Positions 32,640 to 40,976 of a stretch of 64,000 nt of DNA are shown here, one piece after another (positions within the stretch are counted from its first letter, which is position 1; each line of letters opens with the position of its first letter). The stretch comes from Gammaproteobacteria bacterium (GTDB lineage Bacteria > Pseudomonadota > Gammaproteobacteria > Pseudomonadales > Halieaceae). A program made the position numbers and the translations under genes. The stretch lies in contig JAUICG010000020.1 in the NCBI GenBank assembly GCA_030427485.1, positions 1-64,000 on the forward strand, in the 5' to 3' direction. The notes beneath the pieces were generated by a model. The model was not told the origin of the DNA. It did no database searches and was given only the letters and a program-made list of their open reading frames with translations.

Positions 32640-34028
32640 TCAGCGCTTGCCAAGCTTGCGGATATTGCTGGGCGTGAAATAGCCCGGCCCCTTCACCGGA
32701 TTGACGTCGTACAACATCGGGGCGCTGTCATTGATCAGGCGCTCGGCGATGTAGGCACCTGCGCGCAAGTCGTGGTACATCTGCGCGCGCCTGACATAGC
32801 CCTGGCTCCCGTAGTCGTAGATGTTGTTGGTCAAGACCACTTTCCACAATTCGCCACGCCCGTCGTAGTTCTCGGTTATCGCGGTGAAGCCGGTGTCCTC
32901 ATCCACGTATATGCGGCGCTTGCCATAGATATGGCGCTCGCCTTCCCGCAGCGTGCCCTCCGCCACCCACACGCGCCTGAGCTCGTAGCGCATGTAGTCC
33001 GGATTGGCATGAAACTTTGTCAGCAGTTCGTCATAGGAGAGACCAGGCGTGTCAAACTGATAGTTGTGGTACGGGATGAAGATTTCCTTGCGGCCCAGCA
33101 GTTTCCACTCGAAGCGCTCCATGGAACCATTGAAGCCGCGCACCTCATCGACGGTTTTGAGTCCACCGGGCCCGTCGGGAGTATCAAACCCCACGGTGGG
33201 AGCGCGCCGGACCCGACGGGAACCCGGCAGATAACGCCATACCTCCCGCGCATTCGCGGAGTAATCGTAGGGCTCGATTACCGCCGTTATCAGCCCCTTG
33301 TCGCGGGCCGGCTCGGTGACATAGGTCATGATATAGCCACCGAACTCACCCAGTTTGGGATACTCGTAGTCGGGTGCGACCGGGTTGTTGCGGCTCGCAT
33401 AGGGCGACTCCTGGAGGAATCTGGAGCGTCGCGTGGACTTGGTGCCATTGGGAAAGGCTGCGATATCGCTGTACTCGCCCTCTATCGTCTCGTTGGCGCC
33501 GGTGGTGCGGGTAAACCAGACCGCCTCGGGCCCTGTGGAGGGCACCGGAAAAGCCGCGCCGCCGAGAAAGCCCTTGATCCCCTCGTCATCGTTGATAAGT
33601 TCGCTGTTCACCGCGTTGTAGCGCACCTTTTCGTAAAATTTGGGGTAAAAGGCAAAATCCCTGTGCCCGGGATAGACCGGCATCCGGAATGTATCCGGAT
33701 AGGTTTCGAACATGGCGACCTGTCCCGGACTGAGCCGCGCCCGGTACTGCTCCATATTATCGCTGGTAATCACAAACAGCGGCTTCTCGTCCGGCCAGGG
33801 ATTCGGATAGGGCGTACCCGGCCCATCCCATGCCAGGCCATCGGGCAGGCCGATCACCGCACCGGTCCACGGGGGCAGGAGCCCGTCCTCGCTCCCCGCC
33901 TTGATACCACCGATGGGATTCAGGTCCTGTCCCAGGCGTGCCACATCATCCGCCGACATTTTTGCCGCTGCGCCGACAGGCAGTATGAATAGTGCCGCGG
34001 CGATTACGCTGATCCTGAAAAGACACAT
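32640..34028 (-). CDS. DUF1329 family envelope protein
   Basis: A 462-residue exported protein. The signal peptide ends near GAAA (about residue 22). The mature part opens with the family signature SADDVARLGQDLNPIGGIKAG, and later has LPGSRRVRRAPTVGFDTPDG and RRIYVDEDTGFTAITENYDG. DUF1329 proteins have a lipoprotein-carrier-like (LolB) fold by family description and usually sit beside DUF1302. GGAGG precedes the ATG at 34028. It is the last gene of a four-gene run, 22 bp after the DUF1302 gene. A periplasmic role in moving hydrophobic material to or from the outer membrane is inferred. Confidence 0.9.
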   Translation of the reverse strand: MCLFRISVIAAALFILPVGAAAKMSADDVARLGQDLNPIGGIKAGSEDGLLPPWTGAVIGLPDGLAWDGPGTPYPNPWPDEKPLFVITSDNMEQYRARLSPGQVAMFETYPDTFRMPVYPGHRDFAFYPKFYEKVRYNAVNSELINDDEGIKGFLGGAAFPVPSTGPEAVWFTRTTGANETIEGEYSDIAAFPNGTKSTRRSRFLQESPYASRNNPVAPDYEYPKLGEFGGYIMTYVTEPARDKGLITAVIEPYDYSANAREVWRYLPGSRRVRRAPTVGFDTPDGPGGLKTVDEVRGFNGSMERFEWKLLGRKEIFIPYHNYQFDTPGLSYDELLTKFHANPDYMRYELRRVWVAEGTLREGERHIYGKRRIYVDEDTGFTAITENYDGRGELWKVVLTNNIYDYGSQGYVRRAQMYHDLRAGAYIAERLINDSAPMLYDVNPVKGPGYFTPSNIRKLGKR

Positions 34029-34050
34029 GGTGCCGATCCTCCTGTTGCTC

Positions 34051-35676
34051 TCAAAAGCTGTACGAGATATTGAATGAAATATTGTCGCGATCATTGATAT
34101 AGGTGTTTTCACCGCCGTCAAAAAAGTTGGAGTACCCTACTTTCGCGGTGAAGTTGTTCAGGTAGATAAACTGGAACTCGATGTTCACGGCGGATGAGTC
34201 CTCCACCATTTCACTTTCCAGAACATTGCCGTCCAGGCCGCGCCGGAAGAAGATGGGCACCTTGAGGTCAAGCCCGGGCATCAGGTTGAGGTAGGCCATC
34301 TCCAGCCGCAGGTTGATAACCATACCGTTGTCGTCATACAGGAGTTCGCCGCTGTCATGTGAGGTGAGGTAGGCACCCGCCAGTTCAAAGGTCAGGTTGG
34401 CGTCGTCCCACAACGCATTGGGCTCGAACACATAGGAACCACCCAGTTGGTAGGAAGCCAGGTCGCCCTCCACCGGATCTCCGCTTTCGAGAACGACGGG
34501 CATACCAGTCTTGAACGACACCTCGCCCTGGACATTGGTGGTGCCCAGAACGGTGGTGAAACTGGCCGCATAACCCTGGATATCCTCGAAGTATACGATC
34601 GTGTACGACTCCGGTATCAGGCCGCCATCGGCCGGGTAGTTTATCCGGTAGGCAGGCGCCTTGTTGTGGGCATTGATATAGTAGAAACCGAGATCGGTAT
34701 CGCCGAACACGATCCAGTGCAGGGCTGCGCCCCATTGGCCGCTGTTGGAGGCGGCTTCGTCCGCGGTGCGGGATACCGCGGTGATGCTGTCGGGGTTCGG
34801 CCCGATCGGAATCAGGAAATTCCTCGCGCCGGGCCCGAGAAAATCCCGGTCGCTGAAGTAGCTGCCCACACCATTCAGCTCTGTTTTCTTCCACTGGTAC
34901 TGGTAGTAAGCCTCGAATGTCAGGTCCATGGTCAGATCGACCTGGCCGTATACCGCACCGGTCGGCAGCAGTATTTCCTTGACCTCCACCCCCGGCGTGT
35001 TGCGCGCGATCAGGTCGGCGCGATTCTGCAGGCCATTGATGCCCTGCGTGAACGTGGCCTCGCCCCAATTGATCACCTGGCTGCCCAGCCGGATACTGTA
35101 CAGGTGGTCACCGGCAAGCTCGCCGCTGGCGTAGAAGAAGTAGTCCAGCAGTTCCAGCTTGTCCCTGTGTTCGTCAACCGTACCGTCGGGAAACTGCCGA
35201 AAGTAGGCATCGCCGCCCGGAAATTTCGTGTTGTTGTTGTAGGTGAGATAGTTCTCCTGGCTCAGGTCCGTGTCCTGATCGTACACCTCGTCGTAATAGC
35301 TGCGGCCGCGCACGAAGACCCCCAGGTCGCGCCAACTGAGGTCCATCTCGGTCACAGCGGAGACCTTGTTTTGCACCATGTCACCGCGATCGAAGTTGTT
35401 GTCGCCGTCATTGGCATTGATCAACACGGCATAGGCTCTGCTGTCGGCCTCAAGATTGCCGGTGTCCCGGTAGCGAAACTGGTCGTCATCCCGCCTGGCG
35501 ACCCGCCACTGGGCGGTGTAGGCGACATTGGTGTCCCAATCGAGTTCCCACTCGAGTTCTTCGCCGAACTGAAACGAAAGCGCCTGCGCCCCCACCGCGC
35601 CGACCAGTAACAGTGCTGCCGGTACCGCTACAACCGCTTGTTTGCGCTGCCATCGTTCGTGCTGGTCCATAGTCAT
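34051..35676 (-). CDS. DUF1302 family outer-membrane protein
   Basis: A 541-residue exported protein with a signal peptide ending at AQA (about residue 32). The mature part opens LSFQFGEELEWELDWDTNVAYTAQWR and is rich in alternating beta-strand sequence, ending with aromatic ISFNISYSF as expected for a beta-barrel. DUF1302 members are treated as probable outer-membrane channels, paired with DUF1329. GGGTAGGG precedes the ATG at 35676; a second ATG six bases later is equally possible. It follows the MMPL gene by 40 bp. Confidence 0.9.
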   Translation of the reverse strand: MTMDQHERWQRKQAVVAVPAALLLVGAVGAQALSFQFGEELEWELDWDTNVAYTAQWRVARRDDDQFRYRDTGNLEADSRAYAVLINANDGDNNFDRGDMVQNKVSAVTEMDLSWRDLGVFVRGRSYYDEVYDQDTDLSQENYLTYNNNTKFPGGDAYFRQFPDGTVDEHRDKLELLDYFFYASGELAGDHLYSIRLGSQVINWGEATFTQGINGLQNRADLIARNTPGVEVKEILLPTGAVYGQVDLTMDLTFEAYYQYQWKKTELNGVGSYFSDRDFLGPGARNFLIPIGPNPDSITAVSRTADEAASNSGQWGAALHWIVFGDTDLGFYYINAHNKAPAYRINYPADGGLIPESYTIVYFEDIQGYAASFTTVLGTTNVQGEVSFKTGMPVVLESGDPVEGDLASYQLGGSYVFEPNALWDDANLTFELAGAYLTSHDSGELLYDDNGMVINLRLEMAYLNLMPGLDLKVPIFFRRGLDGNVLESEMVEDSSAVNIEFQFIYLNNFTAKVGYSNFFDGGENTYINDRDNISFNISYSF

Positions 35677-35716
35677 CCCTACCCTGTTATTCGATGATGC
35701 AAGTGCGCGAACGCGC

Positions 35717-38161
35717 TCACGTGGGGCTCTGCGTGCCGGCGGTGTTCACCGGGCGCTGCTTTTCCTTCTGCACAAATGTTTCCGGTTTTATCAGGAAGTG
35801 CGCGAGCGCCGGCAGCAGCCACAGGGCGCCCACCATGTTCCACAGGAACATGAATGTCAGCAGCATTCCCATGTCCGCCTGGAACTTGATCGGTGACCAG
35901 ATCCAGGTGGCCACGCCGGCCGCCAGCATGGCGCCTGTCAGGCTGACGGCTTCACCCGTCGTGGTGAGGGCGCCATAGTAAGCCTGCTGGATACCCATAC
36001 CCTGGCGCAGAAAGTGTGCGAATTTGCTGTAGATATAGATGCCGTAGTCCACCCCCACACCCACGCCCAGTGCGATCACCGGGAGTGTGGCAACCTTTAC
36101 CCCGATTCCCAGAAAGGCCATCAGTGCCTGGCAGAGCGCGGAGGTCAGCGCCAGAGGAACGACAATGCACACGACCGCGCGCCACGACGCGAAAATAAGG
36201 AAAATCAACAGGCAGACCACACCGTAGATAAGCCACATGATGCGTTTCTGGGCGACTTCAATCTCCTGGTTGGTCGCCGCTTCAATCCCGGCATTGCCTG
36301 CAGCGAGCGCGAAATGGATACCCTCCTGCGCATGCTGTGCAGAAAATGCCTCCGCCGCATCGACGACTCTTTGCAGGGTCTCGGCTTTGTGGTCATCCAG
36401 GAACAGCACAACGGGTAACAGGCTGCAGGTCGTATTCATCAGCGCGCCGGGCATCTGGTCAAACGTAGAGCCAAGCAGTCTCTGGTTTCGACTGATGGTC
36501 GCCCACTTCAGATTGCCTTCGTTGTAGCCCGAGGCATACAGCTTGGATACCTCTGCGGCACTGATCGCGGAATTCACCCCGTCTACATTGCGCATGTGCC
36601 AGGTGAAGCGATCGACAAGTTCCAGGTTGCGGTACAGCGTGCACGCCTGCTCGCCGGTTTCCACCATCACGACCAGAATGTCGGAACTGGTGGCGTAATT
36701 GTCGGTGATAAACTGGTTGTCCATGTTGTAGCGTGAATCCGGATGCAGCTCCGGCGCGCCCGGGTCGAGATCACCGATTTTCAGATTCTGGCCCCCGTAG
36801 ATTCCGATGCCAAAGCCGACCGCGGCCACCAGTATCGAGACTCGGGCCACGCGGGGGCTGGCCAGTTTGGACAGCACGCGCCAGGCGGCGCCGCGTGCGG
36901 AGTCTTCCTGGTTTTTCCGGTGGTACGCCAGGGTTTTCTTGGTGATACCCAGGTAGGACATCAGTACAGGCAGCAAAACGAGGTTGGTCATCACGATAAC
37001 CGCGATCCCCACGCTCGCAGCAACACCGAGATCCCTGATAACCTGGATCGGGATCAACAACATCGTGGTGAAGCCGATCGCATCGGAGATCAGCGCGGCC
37101 ATACCCGGCAGATAGAGTGCACGGAATGCCAGTCTCGCGCTGACGTACCTGCTATTACCCTTGACGCTCTCCCCCAGAATTGCATTCACCATTTGCACGC
37201 CGTGGCTGACACCGATGGCAAACACCAGAAATGGAATCAGTATGGAATAAGCATTGAGTCCATACCCCAGGGTAGTGAGCAATCCGAGCTGCCAGACCAC
37301 GGCGATGATTGAGCACAGCAGCGGCGAAAATGTGCCGCGCAGACTGCGTGTATAGAGAAAAAGCAGTAGCGACGTAATGGTCAGTGTAATGACGGCAAAC
37401 AGGAAAATCGCCGTAATACCGTCCAGCAGATCACCTATTATCTTGGCGAATCCGATGATATGGATTCTGATCTTCGCTTCGCCATCGCTGTCCAGCGACA
37501 GCTGTTCATACTTTTCCCGGACATTCCTTTCCAGCGTCTGCGACAGCGCCCAGTAGTCCAGGGGTTCGCCGGATGCCGGGTCGATGTCTATCAGTGGCGC
37601 CTCCACGATGCTGGAGCGATAATCATCCGCGACAAGTCGACCGACCTCACCTGAACGCAGGACGTTCTGCCTCAACTGGGCCATCGCCCGATCAGAACCG
37701 TCGTAACGCGAGTCGATGACCTTGTCGCCCTCGAAACCGAGTTCGGTCACCTCCACCCAGCGCACGTTCGGCGTCCACAGGGAACGCATCCTGTTGCGGT
37801 CCACGCCCGGAAGATAGAAAACCTCATCGTTCACCTGCCGCAGGACATCCAGGTATTCGACGTCGAATATATCGCCCCGGGTATTCTCCACAGCCACCTG
37901 GATAGTGGTTCCGGCCGCACCCAGGTCGGACATGTGCTTCATGAACGACTGAATATAGGGGTGTTCCATCGGAATCATTTTTTCAAAGCTGGCATCGGGC
38001 CGCAGACCCGCGGTCTGGTAGGCAAAGAACACCGTCGCGACCAGGAAAACCAGCAGTAGCTGGGGTCGGTAGGTGAAGATAATCCGCTCCAGCAGGCGCT
38101 CCTCCTCTCCCGCCTGGTAGCTGTGCAGCTCGCTATCACCCTGTTGCGTTAAACCCGGCAT
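35717..38161 (-). CDS. MMPL/RND-superfamily inner-membrane transporter (HAE3-like)
   Basis: An 814-residue protein with two halves, each a large periplasmic loop followed by a bundle of about five helices. Typical helix signatures are FAIGVSHGVQMVNAILGESV in the first half and ALGVGVGVDYGIYIYSKFAH in the second. The family moves hydrophobic compounds such as hopanoids and lipids. The ATG lies 2 bp after the YCF48 gene stop, with GGAGGG upstream inside that gene. Together with DUF1302 and DUF1329 it could form an envelope-spanning lipid or steroid route (inference). Confidence 0.92.
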   Translation of the reverse strand: MPGLTQQGDSELHSYQAGEEERLLERIIFTYRPQLLLVFLVATVFFAYQTAGLRPDASFEKMIPMEHPYIQSFMKHMSDLGAAGTTIQVAVENTRGDIFDVEYLDVLRQVNDEVFYLPGVDRNRMRSLWTPNVRWVEVTELGFEGDKVIDSRYDGSDRAMAQLRQNVLRSGEVGRLVADDYRSSIVEAPLIDIDPASGEPLDYWALSQTLERNVREKYEQLSLDSDGEAKIRIHIIGFAKIIGDLLDGITAIFLFAVITLTITSLLLFLYTRSLRGTFSPLLCSIIAVVWQLGLLTTLGYGLNAYSILIPFLVFAIGVSHGVQMVNAILGESVKGNSRYVSARLAFRALYLPGMAALISDAIGFTTMLLIPIQVIRDLGVAASVGIAVIVMTNLVLLPVLMSYLGITKKTLAYHRKNQEDSARGAAWRVLSKLASPRVARVSILVAAVGFGIGIYGGQNLKIGDLDPGAPELHPDSRYNMDNQFITDNYATSSDILVVMVETGEQACTLYRNLELVDRFTWHMRNVDGVNSAISAAEVSKLYASGYNEGNLKWATISRNQRLLGSTFDQMPGALMNTTCSLLPVVLFLDDHKAETLQRVVDAAEAFSAQHAQEGIHFALAAGNAGIEAATNQEIEVAQKRIMWLIYGVVCLLIFLIFASWRAVVCIVVPLALTSALCQALMAFLGIGVKVATLPVIALGVGVGVDYGIYIYSKFAHFLRQGMGIQQAYYGALTTTGEAVSLTGAMLAAGVATWIWSPIKFQADMGMLLTFMFLWNMVGALWLLPALAHFLIKPETFVQKEKQRPVNTAGTQSPT

Positions 38162-38163
38162 GC

Positions 38164-39285
38164 CTAGCGGCCCTCCGGCACGGTCTTGATGCCACCCTGG
38201 CCGACCAGCACCAGCCGATCGCCGCGACTGATACCGGCGCTCAGACCGAGTCCATCCGGGAGCTGCGTACGCCGAAACGTTTGACCGCCGTCATCACTGG
38301 TCAGGACAGTACCGACACCGCCCGCCAGTACGACGTCTCCGCCAGCGGATGAGGTACCGCCGGCGATGGTGATATGACTGGCATTGGCTATCGCTTCCCA
38401 GGTGGAGCCAAAATCCGTGGAGCGGTGTATGTTGCCGCGCAAGCCAAACAGCAGCAGCGCATCGTGTCCGGCATTGTAGTCGGCCCCGAACCAGCTACCC
38501 TCATAGAACGGTTCCAGCGATTCCCAGCTCCCGCCGCCATCCAGCGAGCGGTACATCACTCCTCCCTCCCCGGCAATGAATACTCGCCCCCTGCCATCGC
38601 CGGTAACGGTGTTCAGGTGGTATTCGAAGGGGTTCTCCAGTTGCCGCTGCTGGTTGACCCAGTGTTCGCCGCCGTCCGTCGTTGCGACAAATGTACCGAA
38701 GGCGCCCACCGCCCAGCCCCGATCAGCGTCCTGGAACCAGACGTCCAGCAGCGGTGAGGTAAACACGGGTTCGCTCAGCGTGAGCTCAGCGTCTTCGAGG
38801 TCCAGTTGGGCGTCTTCCAGCGCCGACGCGAGTTCCGGGCGCTCTTCAGCACTGGCTGTCGCCAGCGCTTTTTCCAGTCTGCGCATTGCGCGATGGGCCG
38901 TCTCGCGCCGTTCCAGGTTGGCCTGGTGTTGCACCGACAGGCCATCGCGTTGAATACGCCAGGTCAACGCCCCGTCCTCGCTGACCAGTATCAGGCCATC
39001 GTGCCCAACGGCCCAGCCCAGCAGGTCATCGACAAAACAGACGCCGGTCAGCATCTGGGTAGTGGGCACGCTGCCCTGTTGCCAGCTGTCGCCATCGTCA
39101 TCGGAGTAAAGGACTATACCGTGCTCGCCGGCGGCGACCAGGCGTTCACCCGCCGCGGTTACATCCAGTAGCAGCGCCTGTGGCGCGAGAGGCATCATCG
39201 GGGCAATGTCCTGGGACAGCGCCTGGTGCACTGGCATGAAAAACAGGAGCAGTGCCACCGCGACGGGTGTGGCGGGTTTTCTCAC
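38164..39285 (-). CDS. YCF48-like beta-propeller protein
   Basis: A 373-residue exported protein with a signal peptide ending near ALSQ (about residue 25). Several repeats have the BNR/YCF48 form: YSDDDGDSWQQG, VSEDGALTWR, ATTDGGEHWVNQ, RSTDFGSTWEAI and TSDDGGQTFRRT, each with D-G-G/S-x-x-W or similar. A helical insert of about 60 residues (QANLERRETAHRAMRRLEKA onward) interrupts the propeller. The GTG at 39285 is the start; its ribosome-binding sequence is weak. It leads the YCF48-MMPL-DUF1302-DUF1329 run. The 166 bp upstream are non-coding without a clear promoter. Confidence 0.88.
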   Translation of the reverse strand: MRKPATPVAVALLLFFMPVHQALSQDIAPMMPLAPQALLLDVTAAGERLVAAGEHGIVLYSDDDGDSWQQGSVPTTQMLTGVCFVDDLLGWAVGHDGLILVSEDGALTWRIQRDGLSVQHQANLERRETAHRAMRRLEKALATASAEERPELASALEDAQLDLEDAELTLSEPVFTSPLLDVWFQDADRGWAVGAFGTFVATTDGGEHWVNQQRQLENPFEYHLNTVTGDGRGRVFIAGEGGVMYRSLDGGGSWESLEPFYEGSWFGADYNAGHDALLLFGLRGNIHRSTDFGSTWEAIANASHITIAGGTSSAGGDVVLAGGVGTVLTSDDGGQTFRRTQLPDGLGLSAGISRGDRLVLVGQGGIKTVPEGR

Positions 39286-39451
39286 CGGGCTTCACGTTCC
39301 ATATTCTTGTAATAGTTGCTTGCTGAGTTTTGGGATTGTGAACTGCTCGCACGGGGGGCAACATGATGCGCGTCAATATTCTGGCAATGAAGTCGTAGCG
39401 GAAAACAGAATCGCGTGCGCGGGGCTGCGCAGAATATCGGGGATAAGCGGG

Positions 39452-40975
39452 TTAGAACAAGGGTGGAGGGCCATCCGCCTCCGCAACGGGCGGCGCGGCC
39501 CTGCCGGTGAGTTTATCCGCTTCATCAACCCAGCCCCCGCCCATGGCCTTGTAGATATCGGCGGATGCGGTCAGCACGGAAGCGCGCAGCGCGGCCAGGG
39601 TCAGTTCAGCGGGAAAAAGCGTTTGTTGGGCCTGCAACACTGTGGAGTACGGCACATAGCCGCCATCGTACTGCAATCGCGCCAGTCGTTCGTACTCGGA
39701 CAATGCAGCCACCAGCCGCTTCTGTGCGACGAGCTGCTGCGCGATTTTCTGCTGCGCGACAAGCGCGTTGTCAACATCGGCAAACGCGGTTTGAACCGCC
39801 AGCTTGTAGTTCGCCAGCGCCGCTCGCTGGGCGGCTTCAGCCTGTGCCACCTGGCCACTGACAGCGCCGAAGGTAAATATCGGCCCGACCACCTGCCCGG
39901 CGTAATTCCATGTGCGGGTCGATCCCTGAAACAGGTCGGACAGACTCGAACTCGTGCTGCCGAAGGCGCCGGTCAGGGAAATGCTGGGAAAATAAAGCGC
40001 CTTTGCCGCGCCGATTTGCGCATTGGAGGCGATCAGCGCCTGCTCCGCCTGCAGCAGATCCGGCCGCCGTTCCAGCAGGCTGGAGGGCAGGCCGGACGGT
40101 GCAACCGGCGACACCAGTTCGGAGATCGGCTTCCCCCGCGGGATAACACCGGGATTGCGGCCAAGCAACACCGACAGGGCGTTCTCCAACTGGGCGATCT
40201 GGGATTCTATCTGTGGAATCTGCGTCGCCGCCGTCTCGTACTGCGACTGGGCCTGTACCACAGTCATCAGCGACGATTGTCCGTATTTGTACTGCATCTC
40301 GTAGAGACGCACGAACTCGCCGTAGGTGTCCAGCGTATGCTTGCTGACGGCAAGCTGTTCATCCAGTCCGCGCAGGGTGATGTAACTGCTGGCCACGGAA
40401 GAGACCAGCGTGAGAATCACCCCGCGCCGGGCTTCCTCGGTCGACAGCATATTCGCCTGCGCCGCCCGGGACAGATTGCGTATACGACCCCAGAAATCCA
40501 GTTCCCAGCTGGCCGAGAGAAAGGCCTGATAGGTATCCTGGGGGTTCGGGAAATCGGGAATTGCCGCGCTCAGCCCGGTATCGGGCGCGCGCAATTCCTC
40601 ACCGCTGGCACCGTAACCAAGCTGTGGATACAGGGCCGATCGCGTCTGGGTGACAATACCCAGCGCCTGCTCGACATTCGCCGCGGCAATTTGCACGCTG
40701 TAGTTGTTCGCCAGCGCCGCGGCGATGAGTTCGTCCAGCACCGGGTCGCCGAACTGCTGCCACCACGCGGTGTCGGCGGTTGCCGCTACCACCGCCGGCT
40801 CGAATCGAAACGCCGTCGGCATATCCACCTCGGGCTGTTGATATTCCGGGGCCAGCGAGGTACAGCCCGACATTACCAGCACACACGCCAACACCGCGCG
40901 CAACAGCGGTAGGCGAAAAGCCGGCATCGGCCAGGCGGTTCGGCGGCAAGGCCTGCAGTCACGGGAGCGCAACAT
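39452..40975 (-). CDS. RND efflux outer-membrane factor lipoprotein (OprM/NodT family)
   Basis: A 507-residue outer-membrane channel subunit. The ATG at 40975 follows AGGGAGA. The lipobox LVMSGC makes it a lipoprotein. Two repeats of the outer-membrane efflux domain follow, with GDPVLDELIAAALANN in the first and RRPDLLQAEQALIASNAQIGAAKA starting the second. It would extend the inner-membrane pump through the outer membrane. It starts one base after the pump gene's stop, completing the three-gene operon. Confidence 0.94.
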   Translation of the reverse strand: MLRSRDCRPCRRTAWPMPAFRLPLLRAVLACVLVMSGCTSLAPEYQQPEVDMPTAFRFEPAVVAATADTAWWQQFGDPVLDELIAAALANNYSVQIAAANVEQALGIVTQTRSALYPQLGYGASGEELRAPDTGLSAAIPDFPNPQDTYQAFLSASWELDFWGRIRNLSRAAQANMLSTEEARRGVILTLVSSVASSYITLRGLDEQLAVSKHTLDTYGEFVRLYEMQYKYGQSSLMTVVQAQSQYETAATQIPQIESQIAQLENALSVLLGRNPGVIPRGKPISELVSPVAPSGLPSSLLERRPDLLQAEQALIASNAQIGAAKALYFPSISLTGAFGSTSSSLSDLFQGSTRTWNYAGQVVGPIFTFGAVSGQVAQAEAAQRAALANYKLAVQTAFADVDNALVAQQKIAQQLVAQKRLVAALSEYERLARLQYDGGYVPYSTVLQAQQTLFPAELTLAALRASVLTASADIYKAMGGGWVDEADKLTGRAAPPVAEADGPPPLF

Positions 40976-40976
40976 C

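Noticed and set aside
34447..35610. 387-codon plus-strand frame opposite the DUF1302 gene
   Set aside because: Val/Ile-rich mirror of a beta-strand-rich gene; no ribosome-binding sequence or motif.
39206..40912. 568-codon plus-strand frame opposite the efflux outer-membrane gene
   Set aside because: Shadow of the OprM-like gene; the product is His/Gln/Arg-rich with no domain.
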